Assembly (NCBI GenBank): GCA_036401395.1
Contig: DASWUZ010000123.1
Location: 1-64,000 of the forward strand
Direction of reading: 5' to 3'
Origin: DASWUZ01 sp036401395
GTDB lineage: Bacteria > Acidobacteriota > Terriglobia > Terriglobales > Acidobacteriaceae
Length of the DNA stretch: 64,000 nt
The position numbers and the translations under genes were made by a program. This document shows, piece by piece, positions 36,670 through 45,719 of the stretch (position 1 is its first letter; every line of letters begins with the position of its first letter). The notes beneath the pieces were generated by a model. The model did no database searches. It was not told where the DNA came from and saw only the letters and a list, made by a program, of their open reading frames with translations.

Positions 36670-37707
36670 ATGCCAGACAACTACAAAATTGCGATCGTCG
36701 GAGCGACATCACTCAGAGGCAAAGAGCTCGCCGAATCACTAGCCGAGTCGCCCTTCTCATCCGCCGACATCATTCTGCTCGACGACGAATCGCTTTCCGG
36801 ACAGGTCGATACTTCAGGCGAGGAAGTGGCCTTCATTCAGAAGGTGGAGCCCACGTCGTTCGACCACATCGACTTCGCATTCTTCACCTCCAACGAAGCG
36901 ACCACCCGTCTCCACTGGCAGAGCGCCGTCCGCTCTGGAACCAGTGTCGTCGACCTCACTGCCGCTCTGGATACGGAACCAAAGGTCCTCGTGCGTGCGC
37001 CCTGGGTCGGCGAGGAAATGAACGGATCGACCCAGGACTTCCCCGATCTTCGCACGCCGGCAATCGTTCCCGCGCATCCAGCAGCCGTCGCGCTGGCACT
37101 GCTGCTTGCTCGGGTGAAAGATGCAGCCGCCATTCGCAGCGCCTGGGCTACGATTCTCGAGCCTGCCTCAGAGCACGGTCGCGCCGCGATGGACGAGCTT
37201 CATCAGCAAACCGTGACTCTGCTTTCCTTCCAGAATCTTCCGAGGGAAATCTACGATGCGCAGGTCGCGTTCAACCTTGTGCCCGTGCTCGGTGAGGCAG
37301 CAAAGATCAACCTCGGAGCAACCGCCGATAGTATCCGCAAACATTACGCGCTGCTCTCCGGCGGACGCCTGCCCTCGGTTGGCATCCAGCTGATTCACGT
37401 GCCAGTGTTCCACGGTTACGGCATTTCGCTAGCCGTCGAGTTGGAACATGCCGCCACCCTTGAGCATCTCGAAGCGGCCCTGAGCGGCGACCACGTCGAC
37501 ATTATGCTTGGCGACGCGGACGCGCCCAGCAATCTCAGCTCCGCCGGTCAGGGCGAAATTCTGGTCCGCATCCGCTCCGAAGACGGCGTGCAGTCGAAGC
37601 GGTTCTGGATTTGGGCCTCGATGGACAACCTGAAAATCGCCGCTGAAAACGCGGTAGCCTGCGCCCTTGAGCTACGCCGCCTTAGACCTCAGGGTACAGT
37701 TCAATAG
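36670..37707 (+). CDS. aspartate-semialdehyde dehydrogenase paralogue (USG-1-like), probably non-catalytic
   Basis: A 345-residue protein with the Asd fold: NADP-binding YKIAIVGATSLRGKELAESL, FAFFTSNEATTRLHW and a dimerisation-domain region (AFNLVPVLGEAAKINLGAT, VPVFHGYGISLAVELE). Where Asd enzymes have Asn-x-Cys with the nucleophilic Cys, this one reads IVPAHPAAVALALLLARV, with no Cys at all nearby. That matches USG-1-type homologues rather than real Asd. The role is unknown; it is not coupled to lysine or threonine genes here but follows pssA by 30 bases. Confidence 0.85.
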   Translation: MPDNYKIAIVGATSLRGKELAESLAESPFSSADIILLDDESLSGQVDTSGEEVAFIQKVEPTSFDHIDFAFFTSNEATTRLHWQSAVRSGTSVVDLTAALDTEPKVLVRAPWVGEEMNGSTQDFPDLRTPAIVPAHPAAVALALLLARVKDAAAIRSAWATILEPASEHGRAAMDELHQQTVTLLSFQNLPREIYDAQVAFNLVPVLGEAAKINLGATADSIRKHYALLSGGRLPSVGIQLIHVPVFHGYGISLAVELEHAATLEHLEAALSGDHVDIMLGDADAPSNLSSAGQGEILVRIRSEDGVQSKRFWIWASMDNLKIAAENAVACALELRRLRPQGTVQ

Positions 37708-37728
37708 ATACTCGCTCACTCCCCGGGC

Positions 37729-38964
37729 TTATGCGGAAACCTTACAGGATTCCAGCCAACGCCGATGCTGCCCTAGGATGAAGTTGTCGGTCATGCCTGC
37801 AATATAATCTGCGACTACACGAATGACGCCTTCACCGTTGATCCTGGTCTCATACCCCGCTGGCAGCAGCGACGGATCAGCGATCCAAGCCCCGAATAAA
37901 TCGCAAATCACCCGCCCGGCCTGTTCCCGGTCATGCGCCAGCTCTCCGCTGTCATAAAGCTGCCCATGGAGATAGCGCTTGGCCTGAAGCCGCAACGCCT
38001 CCATAGGTGGAGAAAACACCACCAGCCGATCCGGTGACCGGCGAACGCCTTCAAGATCAACCAAGCGAGCGGACTGTATGCGGCGATGCGTCTCTGCAAT
38101 CAGATCGCTTACCATTGCGTTCAACATCCGCTTAAGGGCCTCGTTGAACACCAGCTTGGCCGGAACCCCGCCATGCACCCGCTCCATCGGTACGTAAAAT
38201 TGCTCAAGTAGCGGCACATGCTCGCGAATATCTTCGAGCGATAAAATTCCGGACTCCAGCCCATCGTCGAAATCAGCCGTTGTATAGGCAATCTCGTCCG
38301 CGACATCGATTAACTGCGCCTCAAGCGGAGGCCGAAGGTCGAGAAAATAAGCGCCCAGCTCCGGGTGCTCCGTCGCAGGATAATCGCGGGAATGCTTTAC
38401 GATGCCCTCTCGAACGGCCAGCGTCAGATTCAACCCTCTAAATGCCGCATATCGCTGCTCGAAATATTCAACGATTCGCAGCGCATGCAGGTTGTGATCG
38501 AATTTAAGTCCATGTGAGGCCAGTGCATCGTTTAGCGCATATTCACCCGAGTGCCCAAACGGTGGATGGCCGATATCATGCACCAGCGCCAGCGACTCCG
38601 CCAGGTCTTCGTTCAAGCCGAGCGCACTCGCAATGGTCCGGGCAATCTGCGCCACTTCCATGGTGTGAGTGAGGCGGCTTCTGAAGTGATCGGAGAAGCG
38701 GTCAGTAAACACTTGAGTCTTGCCAGCGAGCCGTCTAAAAGCCCGCGAATGAATGATTCGAGCGCGGTCCCTCTGGAAGGGCGACCGGTAAGGATGTTGA
38801 GGCTCGTCGTGCTCTCTGGAGACTAGTAGACCAGCATTAGCCACAGCAATCGCAGCAGGCAGCGTGAGAGCAGGAGCAATGACAGCGCCTGGGCAGGAAT
38901 TAGGTATACCGTCCGCCTCCTGGTCAGCACTCATTCTTACTAACTTGCTGTGACCAGCACTCAT
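37729..38964 (-). CDS. dgt: dGTP triphosphohydrolase-like HD protein
   Basis: A 411-residue HD-domain phosphohydrolase: YRSPFQRDRARIIHSRAFRR, RLTHTMEVAQIARTIAS, LVHDIGHPPFGHSGEYALN and DVADEIAYTTADFDDGL supply the metal-binding His/Asp residues of the Dgt family, which cleave dGTP (or other dNTPs) to nucleoside and triphosphate. The first 45 residues are extra. Its ATG overlaps the stop of the TPR gene upstream (ATGA), placing it second in that operon. Confidence 0.92.
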   Translation of the reverse strand: MSAGHSKLVRMSADQEADGIPNSCPGAVIAPALTLPAAIAVANAGLLVSREHDEPQHPYRSPFQRDRARIIHSRAFRRLAGKTQVFTDRFSDHFRSRLTHTMEVAQIARTIASALGLNEDLAESLALVHDIGHPPFGHSGEYALNDALASHGLKFDHNLHALRIVEYFEQRYAAFRGLNLTLAVREGIVKHSRDYPATEHPELGAYFLDLRPPLEAQLIDVADEIAYTTADFDDGLESGILSLEDIREHVPLLEQFYVPMERVHGGVPAKLVFNEALKRMLNAMVSDLIAETHRRIQSARLVDLEGVRRSPDRLVVFSPPMEALRLQAKRYLHGQLYDSGELAHDREQAGRVICDLFGAWIADPSLLPAGYETRINGEGVIRVVADYIAGMTDNFILGQHRRWLESCKVSA

Positions 38965-41096
38965 TGCTGCTGTTTGTTGGTAGCCGTGCCCGATTCCTGC
39001 CGCGCGAGCTTGACCCGCGCAGTCTCAAGCTTCTTCTCGACCTTGCTGATGTCCGCGGGTTCGGCATCGGCAGCTACCGTGTGTGCATACTCCTGTAATG
39101 ATAGCTCCCATTGCGCCGCAGCCAGCTTCAAGCGCCCCGTCTTCTCGTAGACCTCACCGAGATGATCGTGGACGGTAGGTTCGCTCGAATTCCGCTGCAT
39201 CGCGCTGCGCAGGTTTGCCTCGGCTTTGTCGTACTGTCCCAGCTTGAAGTAAGCCCAACCCAGCGAGTCGAGATACGCATAATTCTGCGGCTCGATCTGT
39301 ACCGCTTTTTGAATCAGCGATAATGCCTCGGGCAGCTTCTCACCGCGGTCCGCAAGCATATAGCCGAGATAGTTCAACGTCATGCTGTTGTTCGCGTCTA
39401 CCGCGAGTATTTTGCGGAATTCACCCTCCGCTGCCTCATACTGCTTCTGCCGCTCGTAGAGCGCTCCCCGCACAAAGTGGATGTAGATCTGTTCTTCAGG
39501 CCTCGTAGAAAGCTTCTCGGCTCTGTCGATCTCTTCCTCAGCTTCCTTCCAGCGATGCAGACGTGTATAAATTTGAGCCAGTCCAAGCTCCGTCTCGCGG
39601 TCGTCCGCTTTGCCCTTGAGCAAAGACCTGGCAAGCGCGACCCCTTCATCCGCCTTACCTGTGTCGGCAAGCTGCCCCGCGAGCATCAGCTTCAGACTGT
39701 TGTCGTCAGGGATTTTCGCTACGGCCTCGCGGGACACGGCTGTAGCCTTGGCATAATCCTTTGCGTCACGATAGGTATCGACCATCCCCTGATAGCCACG
39801 ATCGGCCTCCTCGCCGCCCAGCGCAATCATCTTCTGGTAAGCATCGATAGCCTGGGGTATCTTGTTCTCTTCGCGATACACAGTGGCAAGATGTTCCAGG
39901 AAGGTGGTACGGTTTGCCTTCTCTTCGTCGGAGTATTGTCCACTTGAGTGTTCCGAGCTGGTCACCAGCGTCAGCAATATCTGTTCTGCCTCGTCATAAC
40001 GGCCCAGGGAGTCGTTAATCAGCGCCTCGTTGAAAGGAATCTCCAGCGAATCCTTGACCAGGGCCTTGGCTTTCTTCAACGTTGCCAAAGCCTCGTCATA
40101 CTTTCCCTCGTGACTTTCAATCTCCGCAATGCGGATGTAGGCGGATGCATCTTCGGGATTCCCAGCGGCCACCTCTTGAAATGCCTTGAGCGCCTCGGAA
40201 AGCTGATTGTCGCCCAAGAGCGCCTGGCCCAGCGCACGCTCCGCATCCAGGTTTTCGGGCTCAAGCTCGATTGCCTTGCGATAAGCGGCAATGGCCTTTT
40301 TCCTGTCCTTCATCTGCTCATACGTCGCGCCGAGAATAAACTCCGTCTTGGTCGTCTGATCGTCTTCAGGCAGCGCCTGAAGCAGGTCGACGGTACGCTG
40401 CAATTCGTTGTTTTCCCGGTAATGCTCCGCCAGGCTGAGTGCGACCTCCTCGGAATCCGGATCGATCTGCTGCGCCGCCTTGAACTGTTCCTCCGCATGG
40501 GGCGTGTCGTGCGCGACTGTGTAAAGCCGGCCCAGCAACAAACGGTTCTCTGTATTGTCAGGCTCAAGCGCAACGATCTGCATGTATTCCGAAATAGCCA
40601 GCTTCAACACCGGCTCCGACGGCACTCCGCTCTGCGAGTCGCTCAGCGAACGCAGGTAAATTCGCCCAAGGAGCTTATGCGCATCAAGGTTAGCAGGGTC
40701 CTTTTTTAGTAGCTCCTCGGCCGCTGCTATCGCTTCCTTCGCTCGACCGGTCTTGAAATAAAGCTCAGCCAGCCCATTGTTTAGAAACTTCGACGTGGGG
40801 TCCGAATTCAGCGCGAGCTTGTACTCTTCGATGGCGCGAGTTGCGTAGTCAGCGCGCTCATAGGTGGTCGCCATTTCTTCGTAATCGTGAGCAAGCGCGT
40901 AATGGTAATAGGCCGTCGCCCGGTCCGGGACCTTCTGGGCGGCGGCGGGCGCCACAGCTGCGGAACTCGCCGGCTTGCTTCCGGACGGCATTTCTGTCTG
41001 TCCATAAACAAGGCCGGGCAAGATCAGGGCCGGCAAGGATGCAAGCACGAATATACAAGTGCGGCTAAGAAAAATTGCGTGTGATTTTCGGGTCAT
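38961..41096 (-). CDS. exported TPR-repeat protein
   Basis: A 711-residue protein with a signal peptide (LSRTCIFVLASLPALILPGLVYG) followed by about a dozen or more TPR units (for example AIEEYKLALNSDPTSKFLNN, AIAAYRKAIELEPENLDAE). Start chosen at ATG 41,096, just before the signal; a longer frame adds 52 residues lacking any signal. It should act in the periplasm as a scaffold. It is translationally coupled to dgt, an unexpected partner. Confidence 0.9.
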   Translation of the reverse strand: MTRKSHAIFLSRTCIFVLASLPALILPGLVYGQTEMPSGSKPASSAAVAPAAAQKVPDRATAYYHYALAHDYEEMATTYERADYATRAIEEYKLALNSDPTSKFLNNGLAELYFKTGRAKEAIAAAEELLKKDPANLDAHKLLGRIYLRSLSDSQSGVPSEPVLKLAISEYMQIVALEPDNTENRLLLGRLYTVAHDTPHAEEQFKAAQQIDPDSEEVALSLAEHYRENNELQRTVDLLQALPEDDQTTKTEFILGATYEQMKDRKKAIAAYRKAIELEPENLDAERALGQALLGDNQLSEALKAFQEVAAGNPEDASAYIRIAEIESHEGKYDEALATLKKAKALVKDSLEIPFNEALINDSLGRYDEAEQILLTLVTSSEHSSGQYSDEEKANRTTFLEHLATVYREENKIPQAIDAYQKMIALGGEEADRGYQGMVDTYRDAKDYAKATAVSREAVAKIPDDNSLKLMLAGQLADTGKADEGVALARSLLKGKADDRETELGLAQIYTRLHRWKEAEEEIDRAEKLSTRPEEQIYIHFVRGALYERQKQYEAAEGEFRKILAVDANNSMTLNYLGYMLADRGEKLPEALSLIQKAVQIEPQNYAYLDSLGWAYFKLGQYDKAEANLRSAMQRNSSEPTVHDHLGEVYEKTGRLKLAAAQWELSLQEYAHTVAADAEPADISKVEKKLETARVKLARQESGTATNKQQQ

Positions 41097-41327
41097 CTTT
41101 GTATGGAATCCAATAGAAAGGGTACTGCCAGTCGTCCCGGCCCATACGGCACCCATCGGACTTCTGCCTGCTCTGTTATTGAGACGATTGTAACCTTGAA
41201 TAGGCTTCCTTACCTCACATGACCAAAGTCCGGTTTGGTGAGGCACCGTCACCCGCTCGACCTGGCCGCGCGTAGATAGTTTTTACCTGTCTTCGACGGA
41301 CGCAAGGATTCCGTGCAAGGAAGCGGG

Positions 41328-42767
41328 CTAACGCCAGACGTGAGGTGCATGGACCGCACTGCTGCGACGCCGGCCCAGAAATCTCCACGCGGCCACCAGT
41401 GCATAAGCCGCAAGAACAGTAAGTATCGGGTCAACCAGCAGCCGAAATCTGAAGTCCGGATGAGTCACATAATATGGCAACGGGAACAGAAGTAACGGCA
41501 GCAGGAACAGCCAGGCCAGCTGTCGTTTCCTCTTGAAAAGAAGCAGCAATCCAACCATCCCGAGGCAAGAGACACCGGCCGCATGTAGCGTAACCAGCCC
41601 CGAGTTACTCACCCCGCCCTGAGCCCACCCCAGCCAAAACGCCGGGATCCGCCAGGCGGTCCTCCGCAAAAACTCTAACGGGTACCTGCGAATGCTGGCC
41701 TTGCCGCGCTCCGCCCGGTCGCGCATGTAAGCGACCTCGCCCATTGCGGCATACTCGCCGTACTGTACCTTGCTAAGCATCGGATGCAGCGTCTCGACAA
41801 ACCGCCCGGTCCCGCCGTGCTGATTCCCGTTCCACAATTCATACCCAAGGTTGCTGCGAAACGGTATGAAGGCGTGCATCACACGCAGGTTCCGCACAGG
41901 CCAGGGAAGGAAGACCGCGAGCATGATTGCCAATGCTGCAAGCGGCGCATAACGCGGGCAGCGGGGGCTAAGCAACGCCGCACACCTGCCGCGGCGCACA
42001 AAAATGTGCCAGCCTCCGGTCACAGCCCAACCAAGTATTGCAAACAAAGCCACAAAAAGTGACGGGTTGATTAACATCGTTAGCCCAGAGGCCAGCCCCG
42101 CCCCGCACCACAACAACAGGGACGGACGCCGCGCCAAACGCAATGCCATGGCTACCATTGCGGTCAGCAGCATGGTCGAAGCACTCGTGTCCCAGAAGAT
42201 GATTGGCATCCATACCAGCGCCGGCGAGAGTGCCCAGCCGAACCCGGCTAAGTTCGCAACTCTCACCCCCAGTGAGACTCGGGCGATATGAACAATCATG
42301 GCTACCGTCGCCACGCTGAAGGCCACATGCAGCAGCAGGATTGCCACAGTGGATTGCTGTGTAAGTATTCCGAAGAAGCGAAAGATGACCGAGATTACAA
42401 ACGGGTACCCCGGCGCGATGAACGCCGTCGGCCCCGTCGAGCCGCCGAAGGGTGAATTGAACGGCTGGCCCAGCGCCAGCAAGCGCCCGAGAATTCCCAA
42501 CTCCATCCCCTTGGTAAACAGCCAGCCGCGCGGGTAGTGCGAAAGCACGTAATACACCACCGCAAGGCGAGGAAGCAGAGCGACAATCAGAATTGTTTTG
42601 AAATGGAGTTGGGGAAGTCTTATGGGGACCCGCTCGGCATTCCGCGGGAAGGGCACGATGGCCAAAGCAGCAGCGTGCCCCAGCACCAAGGATTGGTCGC
42701 GGCCGGCAGTCTGTTCCGTCGTCGGCATGACCGACGGCGCGCCCGGAATAACTACTGACTTAATCAT
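41328..42767 (-). CDS. GT-C (family 39/ArnT-like) glycosyltransferase
   Basis: A 479-residue polytopic protein (about ten membrane segments) with a first periplasmic loop after YPRGWLFTKGMELGILGRLL-ALGQPF and GYPFVISVIFRFFGI, and segments such as LPLLLFPLPYYVTHPDFRFR near the end, as in dolichyl-phosphate-mannose-type transferases. It would transfer a lipid-linked sugar on the periplasmic side. The acceptor is unknown. Confidence 0.78.
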   Translation of the reverse strand: MIKSVVIPGAPSVMPTTEQTAGRDQSLVLGHAAALAIVPFPRNAERVPIRLPQLHFKTILIVALLPRLAVVYYVLSHYPRGWLFTKGMELGILGRLLALGQPFNSPFGGSTGPTAFIAPGYPFVISVIFRFFGILTQQSTVAILLLHVAFSVATVAMIVHIARVSLGVRVANLAGFGWALSPALVWMPIIFWDTSASTMLLTAMVAMALRLARRPSLLLWCGAGLASGLTMLINPSLFVALFAILGWAVTGGWHIFVRRGRCAALLSPRCPRYAPLAALAIMLAVFLPWPVRNLRVMHAFIPFRSNLGYELWNGNQHGGTGRFVETLHPMLSKVQYGEYAAMGEVAYMRDRAERGKASIRRYPLEFLRRTAWRIPAFWLGWAQGGVSNSGLVTLHAAGVSCLGMVGLLLLFKRKRQLAWLFLLPLLLFPLPYYVTHPDFRFRLLVDPILTVLAAYALVAAWRFLGRRRSSAVHAPHVWR

Positions 42768-42812
42768 GAGTTACTAGCTGGGCATGGCAACTTAGGAACC
42801 GTAAGGGGTGAG

Positions 42813-43181
42813 TTAGACGGACGAAGCAAGAAAGTCGACCTCCAGGCAGTCGCCCACCTGGAGGCCGGTAGCGGCAATCTGCCCCGCAGTCAGTTCCAAT
42901 ACAGACCTGATCGCGAAACTCACAGCCGTAAGACGATACGGGACGAGATCAGGCCAGACTCTGACCACACGCATCCCCGCATCAAGACCGACAACATCAA
43001 TTGGGAAGCGCATCCCAACGGTATGTACTCCTGAAGATGGGCGAATCAGCAGACCGCTTCCAGCCTCGATACCGCCCCTGCCCAATAGCCCCAAAGCACG
43101 GGTCAGAGAGGTCTCCGCCAATAGAATCCTATCCCCAACCAGATTCGACCGGGTCAGGTTCCTGATCGCAACCTGGCGCAT
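42813..43181 (-). CDS. DUF192 family protein
   Basis: A 122-residue protein with the DUF192 pattern: AETSLTRALGLLGRGGIEAG then GLLIRPSSGVHTVGMRFPID, VVRVWPDLVPYRLT, and AIRSVLELTAGQIAATGLQVGD. It lacks the signal peptide seen in many relatives, suggesting a cytoplasmic form. Function unknown; in several bacteria DUF192 genes lie next to pilus genes, as here (Tad locus 0.7 kb away). Confidence 0.88.
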   Translation of the reverse strand: MRQVAIRNLTRSNLVGDRILLAETSLTRALGLLGRGGIEAGSGLLIRPSSGVHTVGMRFPIDVVGLDAGMRVVRVWPDLVPYRLTAVSFAIRSVLELTAGQIAATGLQVGDCLEVDFLASSV

Positions 43182-43194
43182 GAAGACGGAAGAA

Positions 43195-43290
43195 CTAGGC
43201 CGTCTTGCTTTTCCTGCGGTAAATTAAAACGCCAACAACTACTACGGCCAGAACGGCGGCGACGATGCGAATGAGCGATGCTGTATCCAT
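43195..43290 (-). CDS. 31-residue single-pass membrane peptide
   Basis: A very short gene: ATG 43,290 to TAG 43,195. The peptide has a polar start (MDTASLIR), one membrane helix (IVAAVLAVVVVGVLIY) and a basic tail (RRKSKTA), so N-out/C-in is expected. AAGGAG lies ten bases before the ATG, a good ribosome site. It is 13 bases upstream of the DUF192 gene in the same direction and probably co-transcribed with it. Confidence 0.6.
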   Translation of the reverse strand: MDTASLIRIVAAVLAVVVVGVLIYRRKSKTA

Positions 43291-43846
43291 GAGTAAAATT
43301 CTCCTTGTGCTGATTTGACTGACTAAACTCGGGTAACCCAATTTTGTCTCCAGGCGCATACAGTTAGCGATGGAGATGAAACATCCTCAACACAGTTACT
43401 CTATCGGCGGCGACGGCCACTGCCTTGATATAGAAACTCCCCGCAGCAAGGCGGACGGGAATAATTCGTGTGCAAGTCCCAAAACGATAACCGGTCCAAA
43501 TGTCTTTTACTCTCGTGAAGGTAATTCAGTTTCGAGGCCATAAGTCCGCCAGGGAAAGGCCAATCAGCACCGGCGCGAGGGCCAGCATAAGGAGCAGGCT
43601 AGTCATGGCTGGCCCACTTCGCCTGGGCACTAAAAAACTTTTCCGGGTTTGTAGCCTTGAAGCACTCTGGCATTGGTCCCCCTCGTGCAGCATTAAACTT
43701 CCCGACCCAAATACCCGGCCCGGCCGAACACCCGGCTTCGGCCCAACACGACGCTCCGGCACTTATAGCCCGCCCCGGTATCCTCACATCGAGCGGCCGG
43801 ATCCGGCCAACTGTCGAACTGTCAGACTGTCATCAATCTGCCCGGC
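43291..43846. other. intergenic stretch, no firm gene
   Basis: About 550 bases between the small membrane gene and tadC. A 26-codon minus-strand frame at 43,526-43,606 encodes a hydrophobic peptide (LLLMLALAPVLIGLSLAD) but has only a weak ribosome site, so I do not call it a gene. No RNA family was recognised. Confidence 0.4.
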
Positions 43847-44749
43847 TCACTTGCCCAGCGTCTGTAGCAGAGAGCCGATGCTCAGCACCGCCGGCGCCAG
43901 CAGCACTATGAAAATGCAGGGAAAGATAAACAGCACCAGCGGAAAAAGAATCTTGATCTTGGTCTTCGCCGCTGCCTCCTCGGCAAGCTGGCGCCGTCGC
44001 ATACGCATATCTTCGGCAAAACGGCTCAAAGCACGAATGATTGGGGTACCGAATCTGTCGGTCTGGATCAGCATGGTCACGAAGGAAGTGAATTCCTCGA
44101 TCTTGGTGCGGTCGGCCATGCTCTGCCACGCCTCGATCCGGCCCTTGCCGGCGCGCTGCTCAAAGTTGATCTGCGAAAACTCCTCGTTGATCTCCTTGTG
44201 CGACAGGCTCAGTTCATGGCCCACCCGCTGCAGCGCCTGATCCAGACCGAGACCCGCATCGACGCAGATCACCATCAAGTCAAGCGCGTCGGGAATGCTG
44301 CGCCTGATCTTTTCCCCGCGCGCCTTGATCTTGCGCCGCAGCCAGAAATCGGGCAGCAGGTAGCCCACCGCGCCCAGCGCCAGCACCCAGAAAAAGCTGA
44401 TGCTCGCCAGGAAACTTCCCGCAATCACCCCCAGCAGGGGGCAAACAAAGCGGGCCAGCACGTAAAGGTCGTGCGTCCTCCGGCCGCGCAGGCCGGCACT
44501 CACCAGGCGCTGCTCCACTTCCTTGTTCTCGCCAAGGCCTGCGCCCACCCTGACCCGTTGCGCCAGTGACAGCGCGGCCTCGCGAAACGCCTCCCGCGGC
44601 CCGATTTTTCGGGCATCGACGCGCGTCCCCTCGACCAGGCTGACCATGCGCCGCTCGGCCAGCGATGGCCTCAGCAGTATCGGTGCCGCCAGCAGCGCCA
44701 GCACCAGAAAAACGGAGACCCCGAACCCAACCAGCAGCACTCCGCTCAT
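43847..44749 (-). CDS. tadC: Tad pilus inner-membrane protein TadC
   Basis: A 300-residue T2SF-domain protein with an N-terminal membrane segment (VLLVGFGVSVFLVLALLAAP), a central pair near residues 95-130, the cytoplasmic T2SF helical domain (IPDALDLMVICVDAGLGLDQAL), and a C-terminal segment (KIKILFPLVLFIFPCIFIVLL). Together with TadB it forms the assembly platform of the Tad pilus. It overlaps tadB by four bases and is the last gene of the minus-strand Tad operon. Confidence 0.92.
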   Translation of the reverse strand: MSGVLLVGFGVSVFLVLALLAAPILLRPSLAERRMVSLVEGTRVDARKIGPREAFREAALSLAQRVRVGAGLGENKEVEQRLVSAGLRGRRTHDLYVLARFVCPLLGVIAGSFLASISFFWVLALGAVGYLLPDFWLRRKIKARGEKIRRSIPDALDLMVICVDAGLGLDQALQRVGHELSLSHKEINEEFSQINFEQRAGKGRIEAWQSMADRTKIEEFTSFVTMLIQTDRFGTPIIRALSRFAEDMRMRRRQLAEEAAAKTKIKILFPLVLFIFPCIFIVLLAPAVLSIGSLLQTLGK

Positions 44750-45711
44750 ACTTCGATCCCGTTCACGATCTTGCGAATCGCCAGGCTGCCTACCACCATC
44801 AGGCCGATTCCGATGTAGAGCAGCTTCTGGCCCGCGGGGGTCGAAAACAGTACGTGCGAATAGCCGGGATCGACCAGGTTGATCATCACCATCATCACGA
44901 TCGGCAGCGCGCTCAATATCCAGCCCGTGAGCCTTCCCTGCGCCGTCTGTACCTGAATCTCGCCATGAATGCGCAGCCGCTCGCGGATCACGAACACCGT
45001 GCGGTCGAGGATCTCGGCCAGGTTGCCGCCGGTGTCCTTCTGCACCAGGATCGCAGTCACCAGCACCCGCAGGTCCTGGGACGGCACCCGCTCCAGCAGC
45101 TGCATGAGCGCCTCGCGGATCGGGAGACCGAAATTCTGCTGCTTGAACACTTCGGCGAACTCGGACCGGGCGGGCTCGACCGCTTGCGCCGCCATCATCT
45201 CGATCGACGAGACCATGGAATGGCCTGCCCTGAGCGCACGGGCCATCATGTCAATGGCGTCCGGCAGCGCGGCGTTAAACTGCTTTACCCGGCGCGCCCG
45301 CTTGAACGAAAAATAGCCAAAAGGCACATAGCCGGCAATGCTCGCAGCCAGCAGCTCGACCGGCAGCACCGGCGCAAATACCACGGCGATAAAGTAGCCG
45401 AACGCGCCCAGTCCCGCTGCAAACAGCAGCAGCCCGGTCAGGGAGATAGAACTCTGCGCCTGGCGCAACGAAATCTCCAGCTTGCGAAAGATGTCGTATC
45501 TCGTCAGCAGGCTTTCAAAGCCGCTGCTCTGCTTGCCCTGCTTCTTCCAAAGCTCCGCGATATCGCTGCCGGTCGTGACCGCCCCCGGCGTCACCTTGAT
45601 GACGGAAAGGCGCTCTTCGAGGCTCTTCTCCTCGTCCGTGGCGCGGGTAGCGATCGCGATCACGGCAAAGGTGAGCAACATGATTCCAAGGAATACGAGC
45701 ACCAAAATCAT
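44746..45711 (-). CDS. tadB: Tad pilus inner-membrane protein TadB
   Basis: A 321-residue T2SF-domain protein: N-terminal segment MILVLVFLGIMLLTFAVIAI, a central membrane pair, the cytoplasmic FNAALPDAIDMMARALRAGHSM domain and C-terminal segments (WILSALPIVMMVMINLVDPG). The ATG at 45,711 is preceded by GAGG and lies eight bases after the tadA stop; longer versions are unlikely. Partner of TadC and of the ATPase TadA. Confidence 0.92.
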   Translation of the reverse strand: MILVLVFLGIMLLTFAVIAIATRATDEEKSLEERLSVIKVTPGAVTTGSDIAELWKKQGKQSSGFESLLTRYDIFRKLEISLRQAQSSISLTGLLLFAAGLGAFGYFIAVVFAPVLPVELLAASIAGYVPFGYFSFKRARRVKQFNAALPDAIDMMARALRAGHSMVSSIEMMAAQAVEPARSEFAEVFKQQNFGLPIREALMQLLERVPSQDLRVLVTAILVQKDTGGNLAEILDRTVFVIRERLRIHGEIQVQTAQGRLTGWILSALPIVMMVMINLVDPGYSHVLFSTPAGQKLLYIGIGLMVVGSLAIRKIVNGIEV

Positions 45712-45719
45712 GACCCGCC

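Noticed and set aside
43341..43500. Possible cobalamin riboswitch because of a GCCACTG string
   Set aside because: The other conserved parts of the B12 element are missing and the order is wrong.
43526..43606. 26-codon hydrophobic peptide on the minus strand
   Set aside because: Weak ribosome site, no neighbour in the same unit, composition can arise by chance.
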